Positions 1-7,690 of a stretch of DNA of 58,528 nt are shown one piece after another (position 1 is the stretch's first letter; each line of letters begins with the position of its first letter). A program made the position numbers and the translations under genes. The DNA comes from an uncultured bacterium. Lineage in GTDB: Bacteria; Cyanobacteriota; Vampirovibrionia; Gastranaerophilales; Gastranaerophilaceae. The notes below the pieces were generated by a model. It was given only the letters and a program-made list of their open reading frames with translations. It was not told the DNA's origin and did not search any database. Location of the stretch: positions 1-58,528 of the forward strand of contig CADCNV010000002.1 in assembly GCA_902802825.1 (NCBI GenBank), given 5' to 3'.

Positions 1-1
1 T

Positions 2-3000
2 CTTTCAAATGCAGGTGATGTAACCAATACTAAAACATTGACAGGAAATGTAACATCAAATAGCGGAACATTCAATAATCAGGGTGGAAAAGTTACCGGA
101 GATGTAACAACATCCGGCTCATTTGATAACTCAAATAATGGTATAGTTAGCGGTAATGTAGATATTACAGGCGGAACATTTAATAATGAAGTCGGTAAAA
201 TCGTCGGAACGGTTACAAACGCAGGAACTTTGGATACAAACTTGAATAACATTGGTGGTGCTATTGAAAATAACGGTACGATGAATGTCAGTGGCGGAAA
301 TGTTTTGAATGATATTACGGGTACAGGTACAACAAATGTAAATGGTAATATTGTAAATACTAAAGATATTATACAGGATTCAATCAATGTGGCGGCAGAT
401 AAGAGAATTGCCAATACTGGTGACATTACTGTAAATGATACTTTGGATAATAAAGGTGATATTGTTGGAACAGGTTCATTGAATCTTGGTGCAGGTGCGG
501 TTGCCGATAATACAAACGGTAATATTAATCAAAATTCAATCACTCTTGCAGATAGTACAAAAATTACTACAAATGCAGATAACTTTAATGCAACTAATGG
601 AATCAGCAATGATGGTGAAATTACTTATACCGGCGGTATGATAAGAAGTGATATCTCAGGAGCTTCAAGTGGGGTTATTAATCTTGGAGATGACCCGACA
701 TCATCAACCAACGTGGATACACCTTTGAATTCTGTAATTAGTGGGAATACTATTAATCTGAATAATGCTAATCTTACATTCGGACCGAATGCTGATATAT
801 CAAATGCTGCTGTATTAAATGTCAATGCAGGTGCAATAAATGTTATGGATGGTAAGATAACATCTACAAATCTTGGTAATGTAAATTTGAACGGCAAATC
901 GAATCTCGAATTAGACTTCAATTTAAGTGATATGACATCAGATACATTTATTGCCAATGTTACTAACAACGGCGGAATATTCAATGTATATAAATTGAAT
1001 GTTCAGGGTACGACACTGAAAGATAATATTAAGATTCATCTTGGAGATTCAACAAATCTAGGTGTGGATAATGTTACTTCAAATACATTTGATTTGCCGT
1101 CTATACTGACTCCGGTAAGAAAAATTGCAGGTCGTGTCGAAGACGGATATTTGATTTATGCTCCGACAGGAAATCGCTATGAAGATTTCAACCCTGCAGC
1201 ATTTGCAACTCCTGTTGCTGTTCAGTTTGGCGGATATTTAAGTCAGTTAAATTCTTATGATGAAGCATTCAGAAATCTTGATATGAAGATGCTGATGAAT
1301 CAGCAGGAAAGAAATGCCTGGAAGCTTCAGAATAAATATGCTTCTGCAAACGGGCCACAAGTATTCAGTCCGTTATACTTACCTGAAAAAGACAAAGCTC
1401 TATGGGCAAGACCTTATGCAGTATTTGAAAATGTTTCACTAAGTAACGGACCTAACGTAAATAATATTATGTATGGTACTTTCTTCGGTGGTGACAGCGA
1501 AATGAAAGAACTAAAACACGGCTGGGATTATCAATGGAGTGCATACATTGGTTATAACGGTTCACATCAATGGTATGACAGTGTTGATATTTATCAAAAT
1601 GGCGGTAATATCGGCGTAACAGGTGCATGGTTTAAAGGTAACTTCTTTACCGCTTTGACAGCAAACGTTGGTGCAAGTATCGCAAATGAATCTACGATGT
1701 TTGGTACGGATGATGTTCCTATGATTAGCGGTGGTGTTGCATCTAAGACAGGTTATAATATTGAACTTGCTAAAGGCAAATTCATTATTCAGCCAAATTA
1801 TCTGATGAGTTATACATTTGTTCAGTCAATGAATTATCAGTCTAAATCGGGTGCACATATTAATGGCAGATCATTAAATGGTATACAAATTGCTCCGGGC
1901 ATTAAATTCATTGGTAATTTAAAAGGCGGTTGGCAACCTTATGCAAGTATCAGAATGGTATGGAATACTATTGATAAAACAAGATACACTGCAGAAAATA
2001 TAGCATTACCTGAATTAACTATTGATCCTTATATTCAATACGGTTTAGGTGTACAAAAACGCTGGGGTGACAGATTTACAGGATTCTTCCAGGCAATGGC
2101 AAGAAGCGGCGGAAGAAACGGTGTTGCATTATCTGCCGGCTTCAGATGGGCAATCGGTAAAGATTACCATGATTATCCGCAGAATACTAAATACAATTCT
2201 TCTAAACAAACACAAAAACCTGCAACTGTTATCAAAACAACAGAACAAAAGCCGGTAACAATAAATAAAACAGAGCAAAAGCCGGTTGATAAAAAACAGG
2301 TAAAAGAAGTTAAGCCGGTAAAACAAACCGTTGACAAAGTTCAGCCAAAAGTTCAGCCGGTACAAATTCCTGCTGTTCAGAAAACAACTAAACCTGTTAA
2401 ATCTAACGAAGTTAAAGTAAAAGAAGTTAAATCGGCTAAGAAAGAAGTAAAAGAAATAACTCAAAAGACTAATCCACAACCTTCGGCTAAAAAGACTACA
2501 GGTTTCTTTGGTTCATTGTTTGCTCCAAAATCTTCTGCTGTAAAAACTCAAAAGCAGAGCGAAAAGAAAGTTATAAAAGAATTAACCGGTAATGAAAAGA
2601 AACATCTTGAACACACGACAAGAACCAAGATGAACGCGGTTATAACTCAAGATGGTGTTACTGCAGATAAAGAAATCAAGGTTAAGGAAGTAAAACCGTT
2701 GGCTGAAAAAGTTCAAAAACCTGTAAAGGTAAAAGAATTAAAACCGACAAAAGAATCAGTTAAAAAGCTTCCTAAGCAAGCAGTAGAAAAACCGACCAAA
2801 GAAGTTAAACCTGCAAAGGTTAAAGAAGCTAAAGTTAAAGAAGTAAAACCTGTGGCTGAAAAAGTTCAGAAACCTGTAAAAGCAAAAGAATTAAAACCGG
2901 CAAAAGAATCAGTTAAAAAACTTCCTAAGCAGGCAGTAGAAAAACCGACTAAAGAACTTAAACCGGTTAAGGTTAAAGAAAAGAATCAGTTAAAAAACTT

Positions 3001-3016
3001 CCTAAGCAGGCAGTAG
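2..3016 (+). CDS. Autotransporter-like outer-membrane protein, 5'-partial, 3' frameshifted
   Basis: The reading frame is open from base 2 and runs off the left edge, so the start and any signal peptide are missing. About 350 residues of Asn/Gly/Thr-rich passenger repeats (NNxGTF- and GNVT-like) suggest a beta-solenoid. Next comes a stretch of roughly 265 residues (nt ~1390-2150) with alternating aromatic/polar strands, starting near ALWARPYAVFENVS and ending near GFRWAIGK, which looks like an autotransporter beta-barrel. Unusually, some 280 residues follow the barrel, rich in Lys, Pro, Val and Glu, with VKEVKP-type repeats including an imperfect in-frame 153-bp (51-aa) repeat. The frame ends in an unrelated LKNFLSRQ tail because of a 77-bp duplication; the natural end is in the next frame to 3252. 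Family known to act: type V secretion at the outer membrane. The function of the passenger is unknown. Confidence 0.72.
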   Translation, partial: LSNAGDVTNTKTLTGNVTSNSGTFNNQGGKVTGDVTTSGSFDNSNNGIVSGNVDITGGTFNNEVGKIVGTVTNAGTLDTNLNNIGGAIENNGTMNVSGGNVLNDITGTGTTNVNGNIVNTKDIIQDSINVAADKRIANTGDITVNDTLDNKGDIVGTGSLNLGAGAVADNTNGNINQNSITLADSTKITTNADNFNATNGISNDGEITYTGGMIRSDISGASSGVINLGDDPTSSTNVDTPLNSVISGNTINLNNANLTFGPNADISNAAVLNVNAGAINVMDGKITSTNLGNVNLNGKSNLELDFNLSDMTSDTFIANVTNNGGIFNVYKLNVQGTTLKDNIKIHLGDSTNLGVDNVTSNTFDLPSILTPVRKIAGRVEDGYLIYAPTGNRYEDFNPAAFATPVAVQFGGYLSQLNSYDEAFRNLDMKMLMNQQERNAWKLQNKYASANGPQVFSPLYLPEKDKALWARPYAVFENVSLSNGPNVNNIMYGTFFGGDSEMKELKHGWDYQWSAYIGYNGSHQWYDSVDIYQNGGNIGVTGAWFKGNFFTALTANVGASIANESTMFGTDDVPMISGGVASKTGYNIELAKGKFIIQPNYLMSYTFVQSMNYQSKSGAHINGRSLNGIQIAPGIKFIGNLKGGWQPYASIRMVWNTIDKTRYTAENIALPELTIDPYIQYGLGVQKRWGDRFTGFFQAMARSGGRNGVALSAGFRWAIGKDYHDYPQNTKYNSSKQTQKPATVIKTTEQKPVTINKTEQKPVDKKQVKEVKPVKQTVDKVQPKVQPVQIPAVQKTTKPVKSNEVKVKEVKSAKKEVKEITQKTNPQPSAKKTTGFFGSLFAPKSSAVKTQKQSEKKVIKELTGNEKKHLEHTTRTKMNAVITQDGVTADKEIKVKEVKPLAEKVQKPVKVKELKPTKESVKKLPKQAVEKPTKEVKPAKVKEAKVKEVKPVAEKVQKPVKAKELKPAKESVKKLPKQAVEKPTKELKPVKVKEKNQLKNFLSRQ

Positions 3017-3057
3017 AAAAACCGACTAAAGAACTTAAACCGGTTAAGGTTAAAGAA
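2902..3057 (+). repeat. 77-bp tandem direct duplication that shifts the frame
   Basis: Bases 2902-2978 are repeated exactly at 2979-3055, and two more bases match beyond. Because 77 is not a multiple of three, the frame entering the second copy is shifted and reaches TAG at 3014-3016. Removing one copy joins the upstream frame to the open frame 3058-3252. The unit lies inside a low-complexity VKE/KPVK coding repeat, a setting prone to slippage or assembly error. Confidence 0.92.
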
Positions 3058-3252
3058 GTTAAAGTAAAAGAAGTCAAACCTGAAAAAGTAAAAAATATTC
3101 AGAATCAGGAAGAATATATCAGTACACCTGATCAAAACATTCAAGCTGCTCCCGGAGATAGAAAAATTATCAGACAGTTATCCGATGATGAAATGAAACA
3201 TCTTGAATATACGACAAGAACCAAAATGAACGGGTTAATAAATAAATATTAG
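3058..3252 (+). pseudogene. Detached C-terminal end of the autotransporter-like protein
   Basis: Open for 64 codons in the frame one step away from the upstream gene, ending TAG 3250-3252. It begins VKVKEVKPEKVKN, the direct continuation of the VKE repeats, and ends with IRQLSDDEMKHLEYTTRTKM followed by NGLINKY. The motif KHLExTTRTKMN also occurs inside the upstream frame (nt ~2600-2640, HLEHTTRTKMN), so this segment clearly belongs to the same protein. There is no start codon or ribosome-binding site of its own. Either a true frameshift (possibly reversible) or an assembly error separates it. Confidence 0.85.
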
Positions 3253-3310
3253 GAAACACAACAAAAAATAACAATAAAACAATAATAATTGTTTTAACAA
3301 AATAGATCTT

Positions 3311-3346
3311 AAAAAAGCGGGTTTAAAAAACCCGCTTCAAATTTTT
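3311..3346. terminator. Bidirectional intrinsic terminator
   Basis: Perfect 10-bp stem AAGCGGGTTT / AAACCCGCTT (3315-3324 and 3328-3337) with a 3-nt loop. It is flanked by an A-run on the left and ATTTTT on the right, so it can terminate the autotransporter gene (plus) and the 52-aa gene (minus). Confidence 0.85.
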
Positions 3347-3503
3347 ACATAAGACCTAAAACCTTTTTGTACCATGAGAATGATTCTAACTCAGTACCAT
3401 TGAAGGTTGTTTTTGCGCACTGATGTTTTAAATAATCTTCAAATTCATCAGCAAACGGTGATTTGATCTTTTTTACTTCCTTTTCCGATGTTACTGTTGC
3501 CAT
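3345..3503 (-). CDS. Small conserved-looking hypothetical protein, 52 aa
   Basis: Minus-strand gene of 52 codons starting ATG at 3503-3501 and ending TAA at 3347-3345. A strong Shine-Dalgarno AAAGGAGTG (complement of 3508-3516) sits just upstream, and a shared terminator lies just past the stop. The protein starts MATVTSEKEVKKIKSPFADE, is charged at the N-terminus, has a single Cys (KHQCAK) and ends in WYKKVLGLM. No signal peptide or membrane segment is visible and I do not recognise the family. The good RBS, the terminator and the hairpin leader argue that it is real. Confidence 0.75.
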   Translation of the reverse strand: MATVTSEKEVKKIKSPFADEFEDYLKHQCAKTTFNGTELESFSWYKKVLGLM

Positions 3504-3525
3504 AAAACACTCCTTTACACATTTT

Positions 3526-3541
3526 AGGTCTTTACAGACCT
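3526..3541 (-). promoter_or_regulatory. Hairpin in the 5' leader of the 52-aa gene
   Basis: Perfect inverted repeat AGGTCT-N4-AGACCT about 22 nt upstream of the minus-strand start. A TATAAT-like box (in GTTATAATTAA, minus strand) lies about 15 nt further upstream, so the hairpin would sit at the 5' end of the mRNA, where it could stabilise it or bind a regulator. A role is inferred. Confidence 0.45.
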
Positions 3542-3693
3542 CCCTATATGCAATTAATTATAACATATAGTTTCTACCTTTTAAAGCTATAAAACATGAC
3601 AATCTTTTTTTTTGCTATTATTAAAGGGTTTTGAATGTAAATTTTTGTAAAGATATTTTGTTTTTATAATTATTTACACACTAGATTAAAATT

Positions 3694-3724
3694 TTGGCAA
3701 AATTTTAAATTTTTATGATATAAT
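3694..3724 (+). promoter_or_regulatory. Promoter with extended -10, probably leaderless
   Basis: TGATATAAT (TATAAT at 3719-3724) is an extended -10 box. The next six bases, TTTTCT, lead straight into ATG at 3731. TTGGCA (3694-3699) is a weak -35 at a long 19-nt spacing. No Shine-Dalgarno is present between the box and ATG, so transcription probably starts at or next to the A of ATG. Confidence 0.6.
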
Positions 3725-3730
3725 TTTTCT

Positions 3731-4642
3731 ATGATATTAATTGGTGAAAACATACATATAATCTCAAAAAGCGCCCGCGCGGCATTAGAGAATAGGGACG
3801 ATAATTTTGTAAAAAATTTGATAAAAATTATGCAAAAATGTGATTGTATTGACCTGAATGTCGGTCCGGCAAAGGGGAAACTTGACAACATTTTTGAATG
3901 GCTTGTTCCGTTTGCAGCCGACAAAAGTATATCGTTTGATACCTCAAATATTGATGCGATAGAGGCCGGACTCAGCGTTGTTGATCATCCTGAAAGATGT
4001 TTTATAAACAGTACAAATGCTGACGGGGATAAACTTGAAAGAATTACGGATTTGGCTGTTCGTTTTGGTTGTAATGTCATTGCATTGTCAATGTCAAAAG
4101 ACGCAGGGATTCCGAAAACAGCTGATGAGCGTATGGAATTGATTTTTCAGATGTATGAAAAATTTATGGAGAAAGGGATTGAATCGGAAAAAATATTTTT
4201 TGATCCTTTAATTTTGCCAATAGGGGTTGATCAGTATCAGGCATGTGAGGTCGCAAATACAATAAAAGTTATTCGTGAAAGTTTTGAACCAAAAGTAAAT
4301 ACAATAGTGGGACTTTCAAATATTTCAAATGGGTTGCCGCAAGACATTCGCCGGCATATTAATCGTGTGTTTGGTGTTGTTCTTTTTGGAGCCGGGCTTG
4401 ATAGTGCTATTATTGATGCTAATGATGAAGAACTAATAAGAACTTTCAGAATGCTTGAATGTAACAATCCGCAAAATGAAATTGACAAATTGTACATAAA
4501 TATCTCAAATATGATACAATGTTTTGGTGATGTAGAAGATATTGTTTATAATAAAAATAACAATGAGCAGGTAAACATCATGAAAACCTTAAAAATTTTA
4601 TCGGGACAGGAAGTGTTTTCAAGCAGTTATATGCAGTTATAG
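3731..4642 (+). CDS. Pterin-binding (methyltetrahydrofolate) methyltransferase-like protein
   Basis: 303 aa. The N-terminal ~260 residues match the TIM-barrel pterin-binding family (DHPS/MetH-pterin/AcsE). GENIHI at the start, CIDLNVGPAKG, SFDTSNIDAIEAGL, CFINSTNADGD, FDPLILPIG and TIVGLSNISNGLP are at the expected strand ends, typical of AcsE-type 5-methyltetrahydrofolate:corrinoid methyltransferases, which are about 260 aa. The extra ~40 C-terminal residues are unassigned. No corrinoid protein or other Wood-Ljungdahl gene is nearby, so the methyl acceptor is unknown and folate scavenging or methionine synthesis in trans are alternatives. Translation probably starts on a leaderless transcript. 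Confidence 0.78.
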   Translation: MILIGENIHIISKSARAALENRDDNFVKNLIKIMQKCDCIDLNVGPAKGKLDNIFEWLVPFAADKSISFDTSNIDAIEAGLSVVDHPERCFINSTNADGDKLERITDLAVRFGCNVIALSMSKDAGIPKTADERMELIFQMYEKFMEKGIESEKIFFDPLILPIGVDQYQACEVANTIKVIRESFEPKVNTIVGLSNISNGLPQDIRRHINRVFGVVLFGAGLDSAIIDANDEELIRTFRMLECNNPQNEIDKLYINISNMIQCFGDVEDIVYNKNNNEQVNIMKTLKILSGQEVFSSSYMQL

Positions 4643-4651
4643 AGTGTAAAA

Positions 4652-6766
4652 ATGGACATAAGAAAAAATTTATTAACGGCTTTTTTAGTATCAGGTTTAA
4701 GTATAGCAGGTATTCCGGCGCATTCTTATATGTCGCCTGAAGCGAGTACATTATATCAGGAAGCATGCTCTGCCGAACATCAGCAGGATTTGAAGGGCGC
4801 AATTTCAAAGCTTGAACAGGCAATTGCTGTTTCAGGCGGAGATGCCATGCTTTATACAAAACTTGCGGGAATCTATTCCGAGATTGATGAGTTTGATAAA
4901 GCACTTGAGAATTATAATAAGGTTATAAAAATTAATCCGGATGATGCTTTTATTTACATAAGTATAGGAAGTATTTATGAAAGTCAGGCAAAATATAAAG
5001 AGGCATTAGAGGCATATAATAAAGCACTTGATTTATTCCCTGAATACAAATATAACTATTTTAATCTCGGGAATGTAAATTATCAGCTTAAGAATTATAA
5101 AGAAGCAATAAAAGATTATACTTCTTTTCTCGAAACATATTCAGGCCATTTTGAAGCTAGAGAAAATCTTGCCGCCTCATATCTTGCAATAAAAGATTAT
5201 GAAAATTCGGAGGTACAGTATAAACTTATATATGACAAAAATCCTGATAATTTCAAACATTTTTATGAATACGGGATTTCTTTGCTTAATACAAATGATT
5301 CTGAAAAAGCAGCTCAGTTTTTGGAGAAAGCCATTGAACTTGATGCTGAAAATTATTCTGCGCATCTTGGTTTGGCTCAGGCATATCAGGACTTGGGTAA
5401 AAATGATATGTCATACGAACAATATCAGCTTGTGTTGAAAAACGTTCCAAATCTTAATACTGTTCGGCTTGATTATGCAAATCTTCTTGCAGATATGGAT
5501 AAGAATACGGAAGCAGTTGAGCAGTACAATATGTATATTAAAGCGTACCCCAATGATGTTAAGGGTTATATAAACATTGCAAATGTGTATAAAAAGCTTC
5601 AAAATTATGATAAGGCAATTGAAAATTATTTAATAGCAATACCGAAAGATGAAAAAAATATAAATCTTAAAAAAGATATTGCAAATTGTTATCATAATAA
5701 AAAAGATTATAAAACTGCTTTAAAATATTATGATGAAGTTTTGGCGGATAATCCAAAAGATTTCAATATAAGATTCAATAAAGCACTTGCATTACATGCG
5801 CTAAATCAATATGAAGATGCAATAGTTTTATATAAAGAACTTTTATCTGAAAAGAATGAAAAAACCATTAAAAACAATTTGAATGATGCTATTGTATCCC
5901 GCGGGCATGAACTTGTGAAGGCAGGAGATACTAAAGATGCGATTTCATATTTCAAAGAGGCAATAAAAGGCGGTTATTCCGAAGGATATGTATATTATGG
6001 TCTGGCAAAGGCATACAGACATGACGGGGATAATACGAAAGCTGCTGAAAATTACGAAAAGGCAATTGCTATTGATCCTGAAAAGACTGCATATTCTGCG
6101 GAATATAGTGATTTTATATCGGCTCTTTACAGCACAAATGTTGATGTTACACATTCAGATAATTCATCTGATTTGCCGTCAATAAATTTGACAGTAAATG
6201 CTCCTGAAGTATCGAAAGAAAAAGAGCCCCCGAAAGAAAAAGAAAAGGAAAAACCGGTTCAAACTACTGCGGAAAAATCTGCCGTACCGGATGTAGCTGT
6301 TAAAAAAAGTGAAGAATTTATAGCTCAGGGTGATAAAAATTATAAAGAAAATAATTATGATGCGGCGGTAAAAAATTATCAGGATGCTCTTCAGCTTGTT
6401 CCAAACGATGCTGTTACACTGCTGAAAATCGGAAATATTTATAAGATGAAAGAAGATAATACCAAAGCGATAAATTTTTATCAAAAATCAATTATAGTCA
6501 ATCCTGAATATACTGACGGCTGGTTTAATCTTGGCTTGGCATATGCAAATGAAAATAATCTTATAGAATCTCAAAAAAGTTTTGAAAAAGTTATAGAATT
6601 AAATCCTGATTATAATTCCGGATATGCATATTATGCACTTGGAATGGCATTTGAGCATCAGGGCAAAAAAGCAGAAGCAGTAAAAAATTATAAAACATTT
6701 ATTAAGCACAATAATGATAAGGGCTTGAAAGATACTGTCGAAGAAATGATTAAAAAACTGCAATAG
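4652..6766 (+). CDS. Exported tetratricopeptide-repeat protein
   Basis: 704 aa. A Sec-type signal (charged MDIRKN, hydrophobic core to about residue 21, likely cleavage after AHS) is followed by about a dozen TPR units. These are recognisable by repeated AxxxYxKAIxxxP and GNxYxxxxxYxxAI patterns, from residue ~28 to ~490 and again from ~560 to the end. A charged linker rich in Pro, Lys and Glu (KEKEPPKEKEKEKP) separates the two blocks at ~525-555. TPR proteins of this type scaffold periplasmic or envelope complexes; no partner can be named. It lies 9 nt after the methyltransferase gene and 14 nt before a lipoprotein gene, suggesting co-transcription. Confidence 0.85.
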   Translation: MDIRKNLLTAFLVSGLSIAGIPAHSYMSPEASTLYQEACSAEHQQDLKGAISKLEQAIAVSGGDAMLYTKLAGIYSEIDEFDKALENYNKVIKINPDDAFIYISIGSIYESQAKYKEALEAYNKALDLFPEYKYNYFNLGNVNYQLKNYKEAIKDYTSFLETYSGHFEARENLAASYLAIKDYENSEVQYKLIYDKNPDNFKHFYEYGISLLNTNDSEKAAQFLEKAIELDAENYSAHLGLAQAYQDLGKNDMSYEQYQLVLKNVPNLNTVRLDYANLLADMDKNTEAVEQYNMYIKAYPNDVKGYINIANVYKKLQNYDKAIENYLIAIPKDEKNINLKKDIANCYHNKKDYKTALKYYDEVLADNPKDFNIRFNKALALHALNQYEDAIVLYKELLSEKNEKTIKNNLNDAIVSRGHELVKAGDTKDAISYFKEAIKGGYSEGYVYYGLAKAYRHDGDNTKAAENYEKAIAIDPEKTAYSAEYSDFISALYSTNVDVTHSDNSSDLPSINLTVNAPEVSKEKEPPKEKEKEKPVQTTAEKSAVPDVAVKKSEEFIAQGDKNYKENNYDAAVKNYQDALQLVPNDAVTLLKIGNIYKMKEDNTKAINFYQKSIIVNPEYTDGWFNLGLAYANENNLIESQKSFEKVIELNPDYNSGYAYYALGMAFEHQGKKAEAVKNYKTFIKHNNDKGLKDTVEEMIKKLQ

Positions 6767-6780
6767 TAAAAGGGCAATAA

Positions 6781-7206
6781 GTGAATAGAGCAATAAGACA
6801 GTTTTATAAGATTTTTTTGTTGTTTGTTGTATTATTTTTGGTGATATTTACAACAGCATGTAAAAAACAGGCGTACATTCTTTTCAATAAATATCCGTTC
6901 AGTGAAGAAACAATGAGTGCAACAACTAATGTTTTTAAGCCCGGGGAGAAGATATACTACCTTGTTACAACGCCAAAAACAGTAAAATCAAAGCGGTTAC
7001 TTTTGCAGGTAATGAAGATGGGCAAGCATGAACGCCTTGGTTATGAAACAGTGTGGGGCAAACAGGTAAAAGTTCGTGATGAACAGGTATTTTATTATAC
7101 GGATTATTTCGTATTTAATGAAACAGGCGGTTACGAAATGAGAGCATATTCAAAGGATGAACCGACAAAATTATTAACGGCAAATTATTTTTATATAAGG
7201 CAGTGA
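6781..7206 (+). CDS. Small putative lipoprotein
   Basis: 141 aa from a GTG start at 6781, preceded by AAAAGGG. The N-terminus has Arg/Lys, then a strong hydrophobic run (FLLFVVLFLVIF) ending in a lipobox-like TTAC at about residue 27, so a lipid-anchored extracytoplasmic protein is likely. The mature part has beta-rich segments (KPGEKIYYLVTTPK, DEQVFYYTDYFVFNETGGY) resembling an Ig-like or immunoglobulin-fold accessory domain. It is not a family I can name. It follows the TPR gene by 14 nt and may work with it in the envelope. Confidence 0.7.
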   Translation: MNRAIRQFYKIFLLFVVLFLVIFTTACKKQAYILFNKYPFSEETMSATTNVFKPGEKIYYLVTTPKTVKSKRLLLQVMKMGKHERLGYETVWGKQVKVRDEQVFYYTDYFVFNETGGYEMRAYSKDEPTKLLTANYFYIRQ

Positions 7207-7210
7207 TAAA

Positions 7211-7255
7211 GGCAGTAAGGCACTAAGATACTAAGTAAGATACTAAGGCACTAAG
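7211..7255 (+). repeat. Tandem octamer repeat array (GGCACTAA/GATACTAA), single arm
   Basis: About five units of an 8-bp motif, alternating GGCACTAA and GATACTAA, directly after the lipoprotein stop. The same units build the arms of the inverted-repeat elements at 50403-50545 and 55402-55557 and recur at 21337-21353. No complementary arm is visible here. Confidence 0.75.
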
Positions 7256-7291
7256 TATATTACAAATTTATTAAAATAAAAAGGGTAAATT

Positions 7292-7690
7292 ATGATAAAA
7301 GACAGAGCAATACAATATTTTATGAGCGGGTATTCATGCTCGGAGTGTATCGTGCAGGCATGTATTGATGAAGGTATATGTGATGAGTGTTTGTTGCCTT
7401 GTGCAACAACATTTTCAGGGGGAATGTCATCAGGATGTTCGTGCGGTTCTGTTACGGGCTCTCAAATGATTTTGGGATATCTGTTTGGCAGAGCTAATAA
7501 ATTTGGGAATAAAATATCTGCAAGAGAGAAAGCGGCTGAATTTGTTGAAGAATTTAAAAAACGTAATAAAGTAACCTGCTGCAGAATTTTATCTGCGGGA
7601 TTCAGCGGAAGTGAGCGTAAAAATCATTGTGTTAAGTTTGTATCTGATGCTTGTGAAATATTGGAAGAAATGATGAAGGTAAAAGTGTAA
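7292..7690 (+). CDS. C_GCAxxG_C_C family putative redox protein
   Basis: 132 aa with the cysteine pattern of the C_GCAxxG_C_C family: YSCSECIVQAC near residue 16-26, ATTFSGGMSSGCSCGSVTG near 45-62 (the GCAxxG-like core, with Ser variations), CC at ~93 and a late HC at ~109. The family is thought to be redox active or to bind a metal cluster; its biochemical role is not established. The ATG is preceded by AAAGGG. Its stop abuts the next ATG at 7691, so the two genes are probably translated together. Confidence 0.75.
   Translation: MIKDRAIQYFMSGYSCSECIVQACIDEGICDECLLPCATTFSGGMSSGCSCGSVTGSQMILGYLFGRANKFGNKISAREKAAEFVEEFKKRNKVTCCRILSAGFSGSERKNHCVKFVSDACEILEEMMKVKV

Noticed and set aside
79-984. 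Long minus-strand open frames opposite the autotransporter passenger
   Set aside because: They mirror the Asn/Thr/Gly repeat codons of the plus-strand gene, lack RBS and promoters, and have low-complexity hydrophobic composition.
2129-2479. Minus-strand open frame rich in Phe, Leu and Arg opposite the lysine-rich tail
   Set aside because: It is the antisense of AAA/GAA-rich repeats; no start signal or plausible protein composition.
7211-7255. Octamer array considered as a CRISPR fragment
   Set aside because: Units are 8 bp, nearly contiguous and without unique spacers; no cas genes are in the window.
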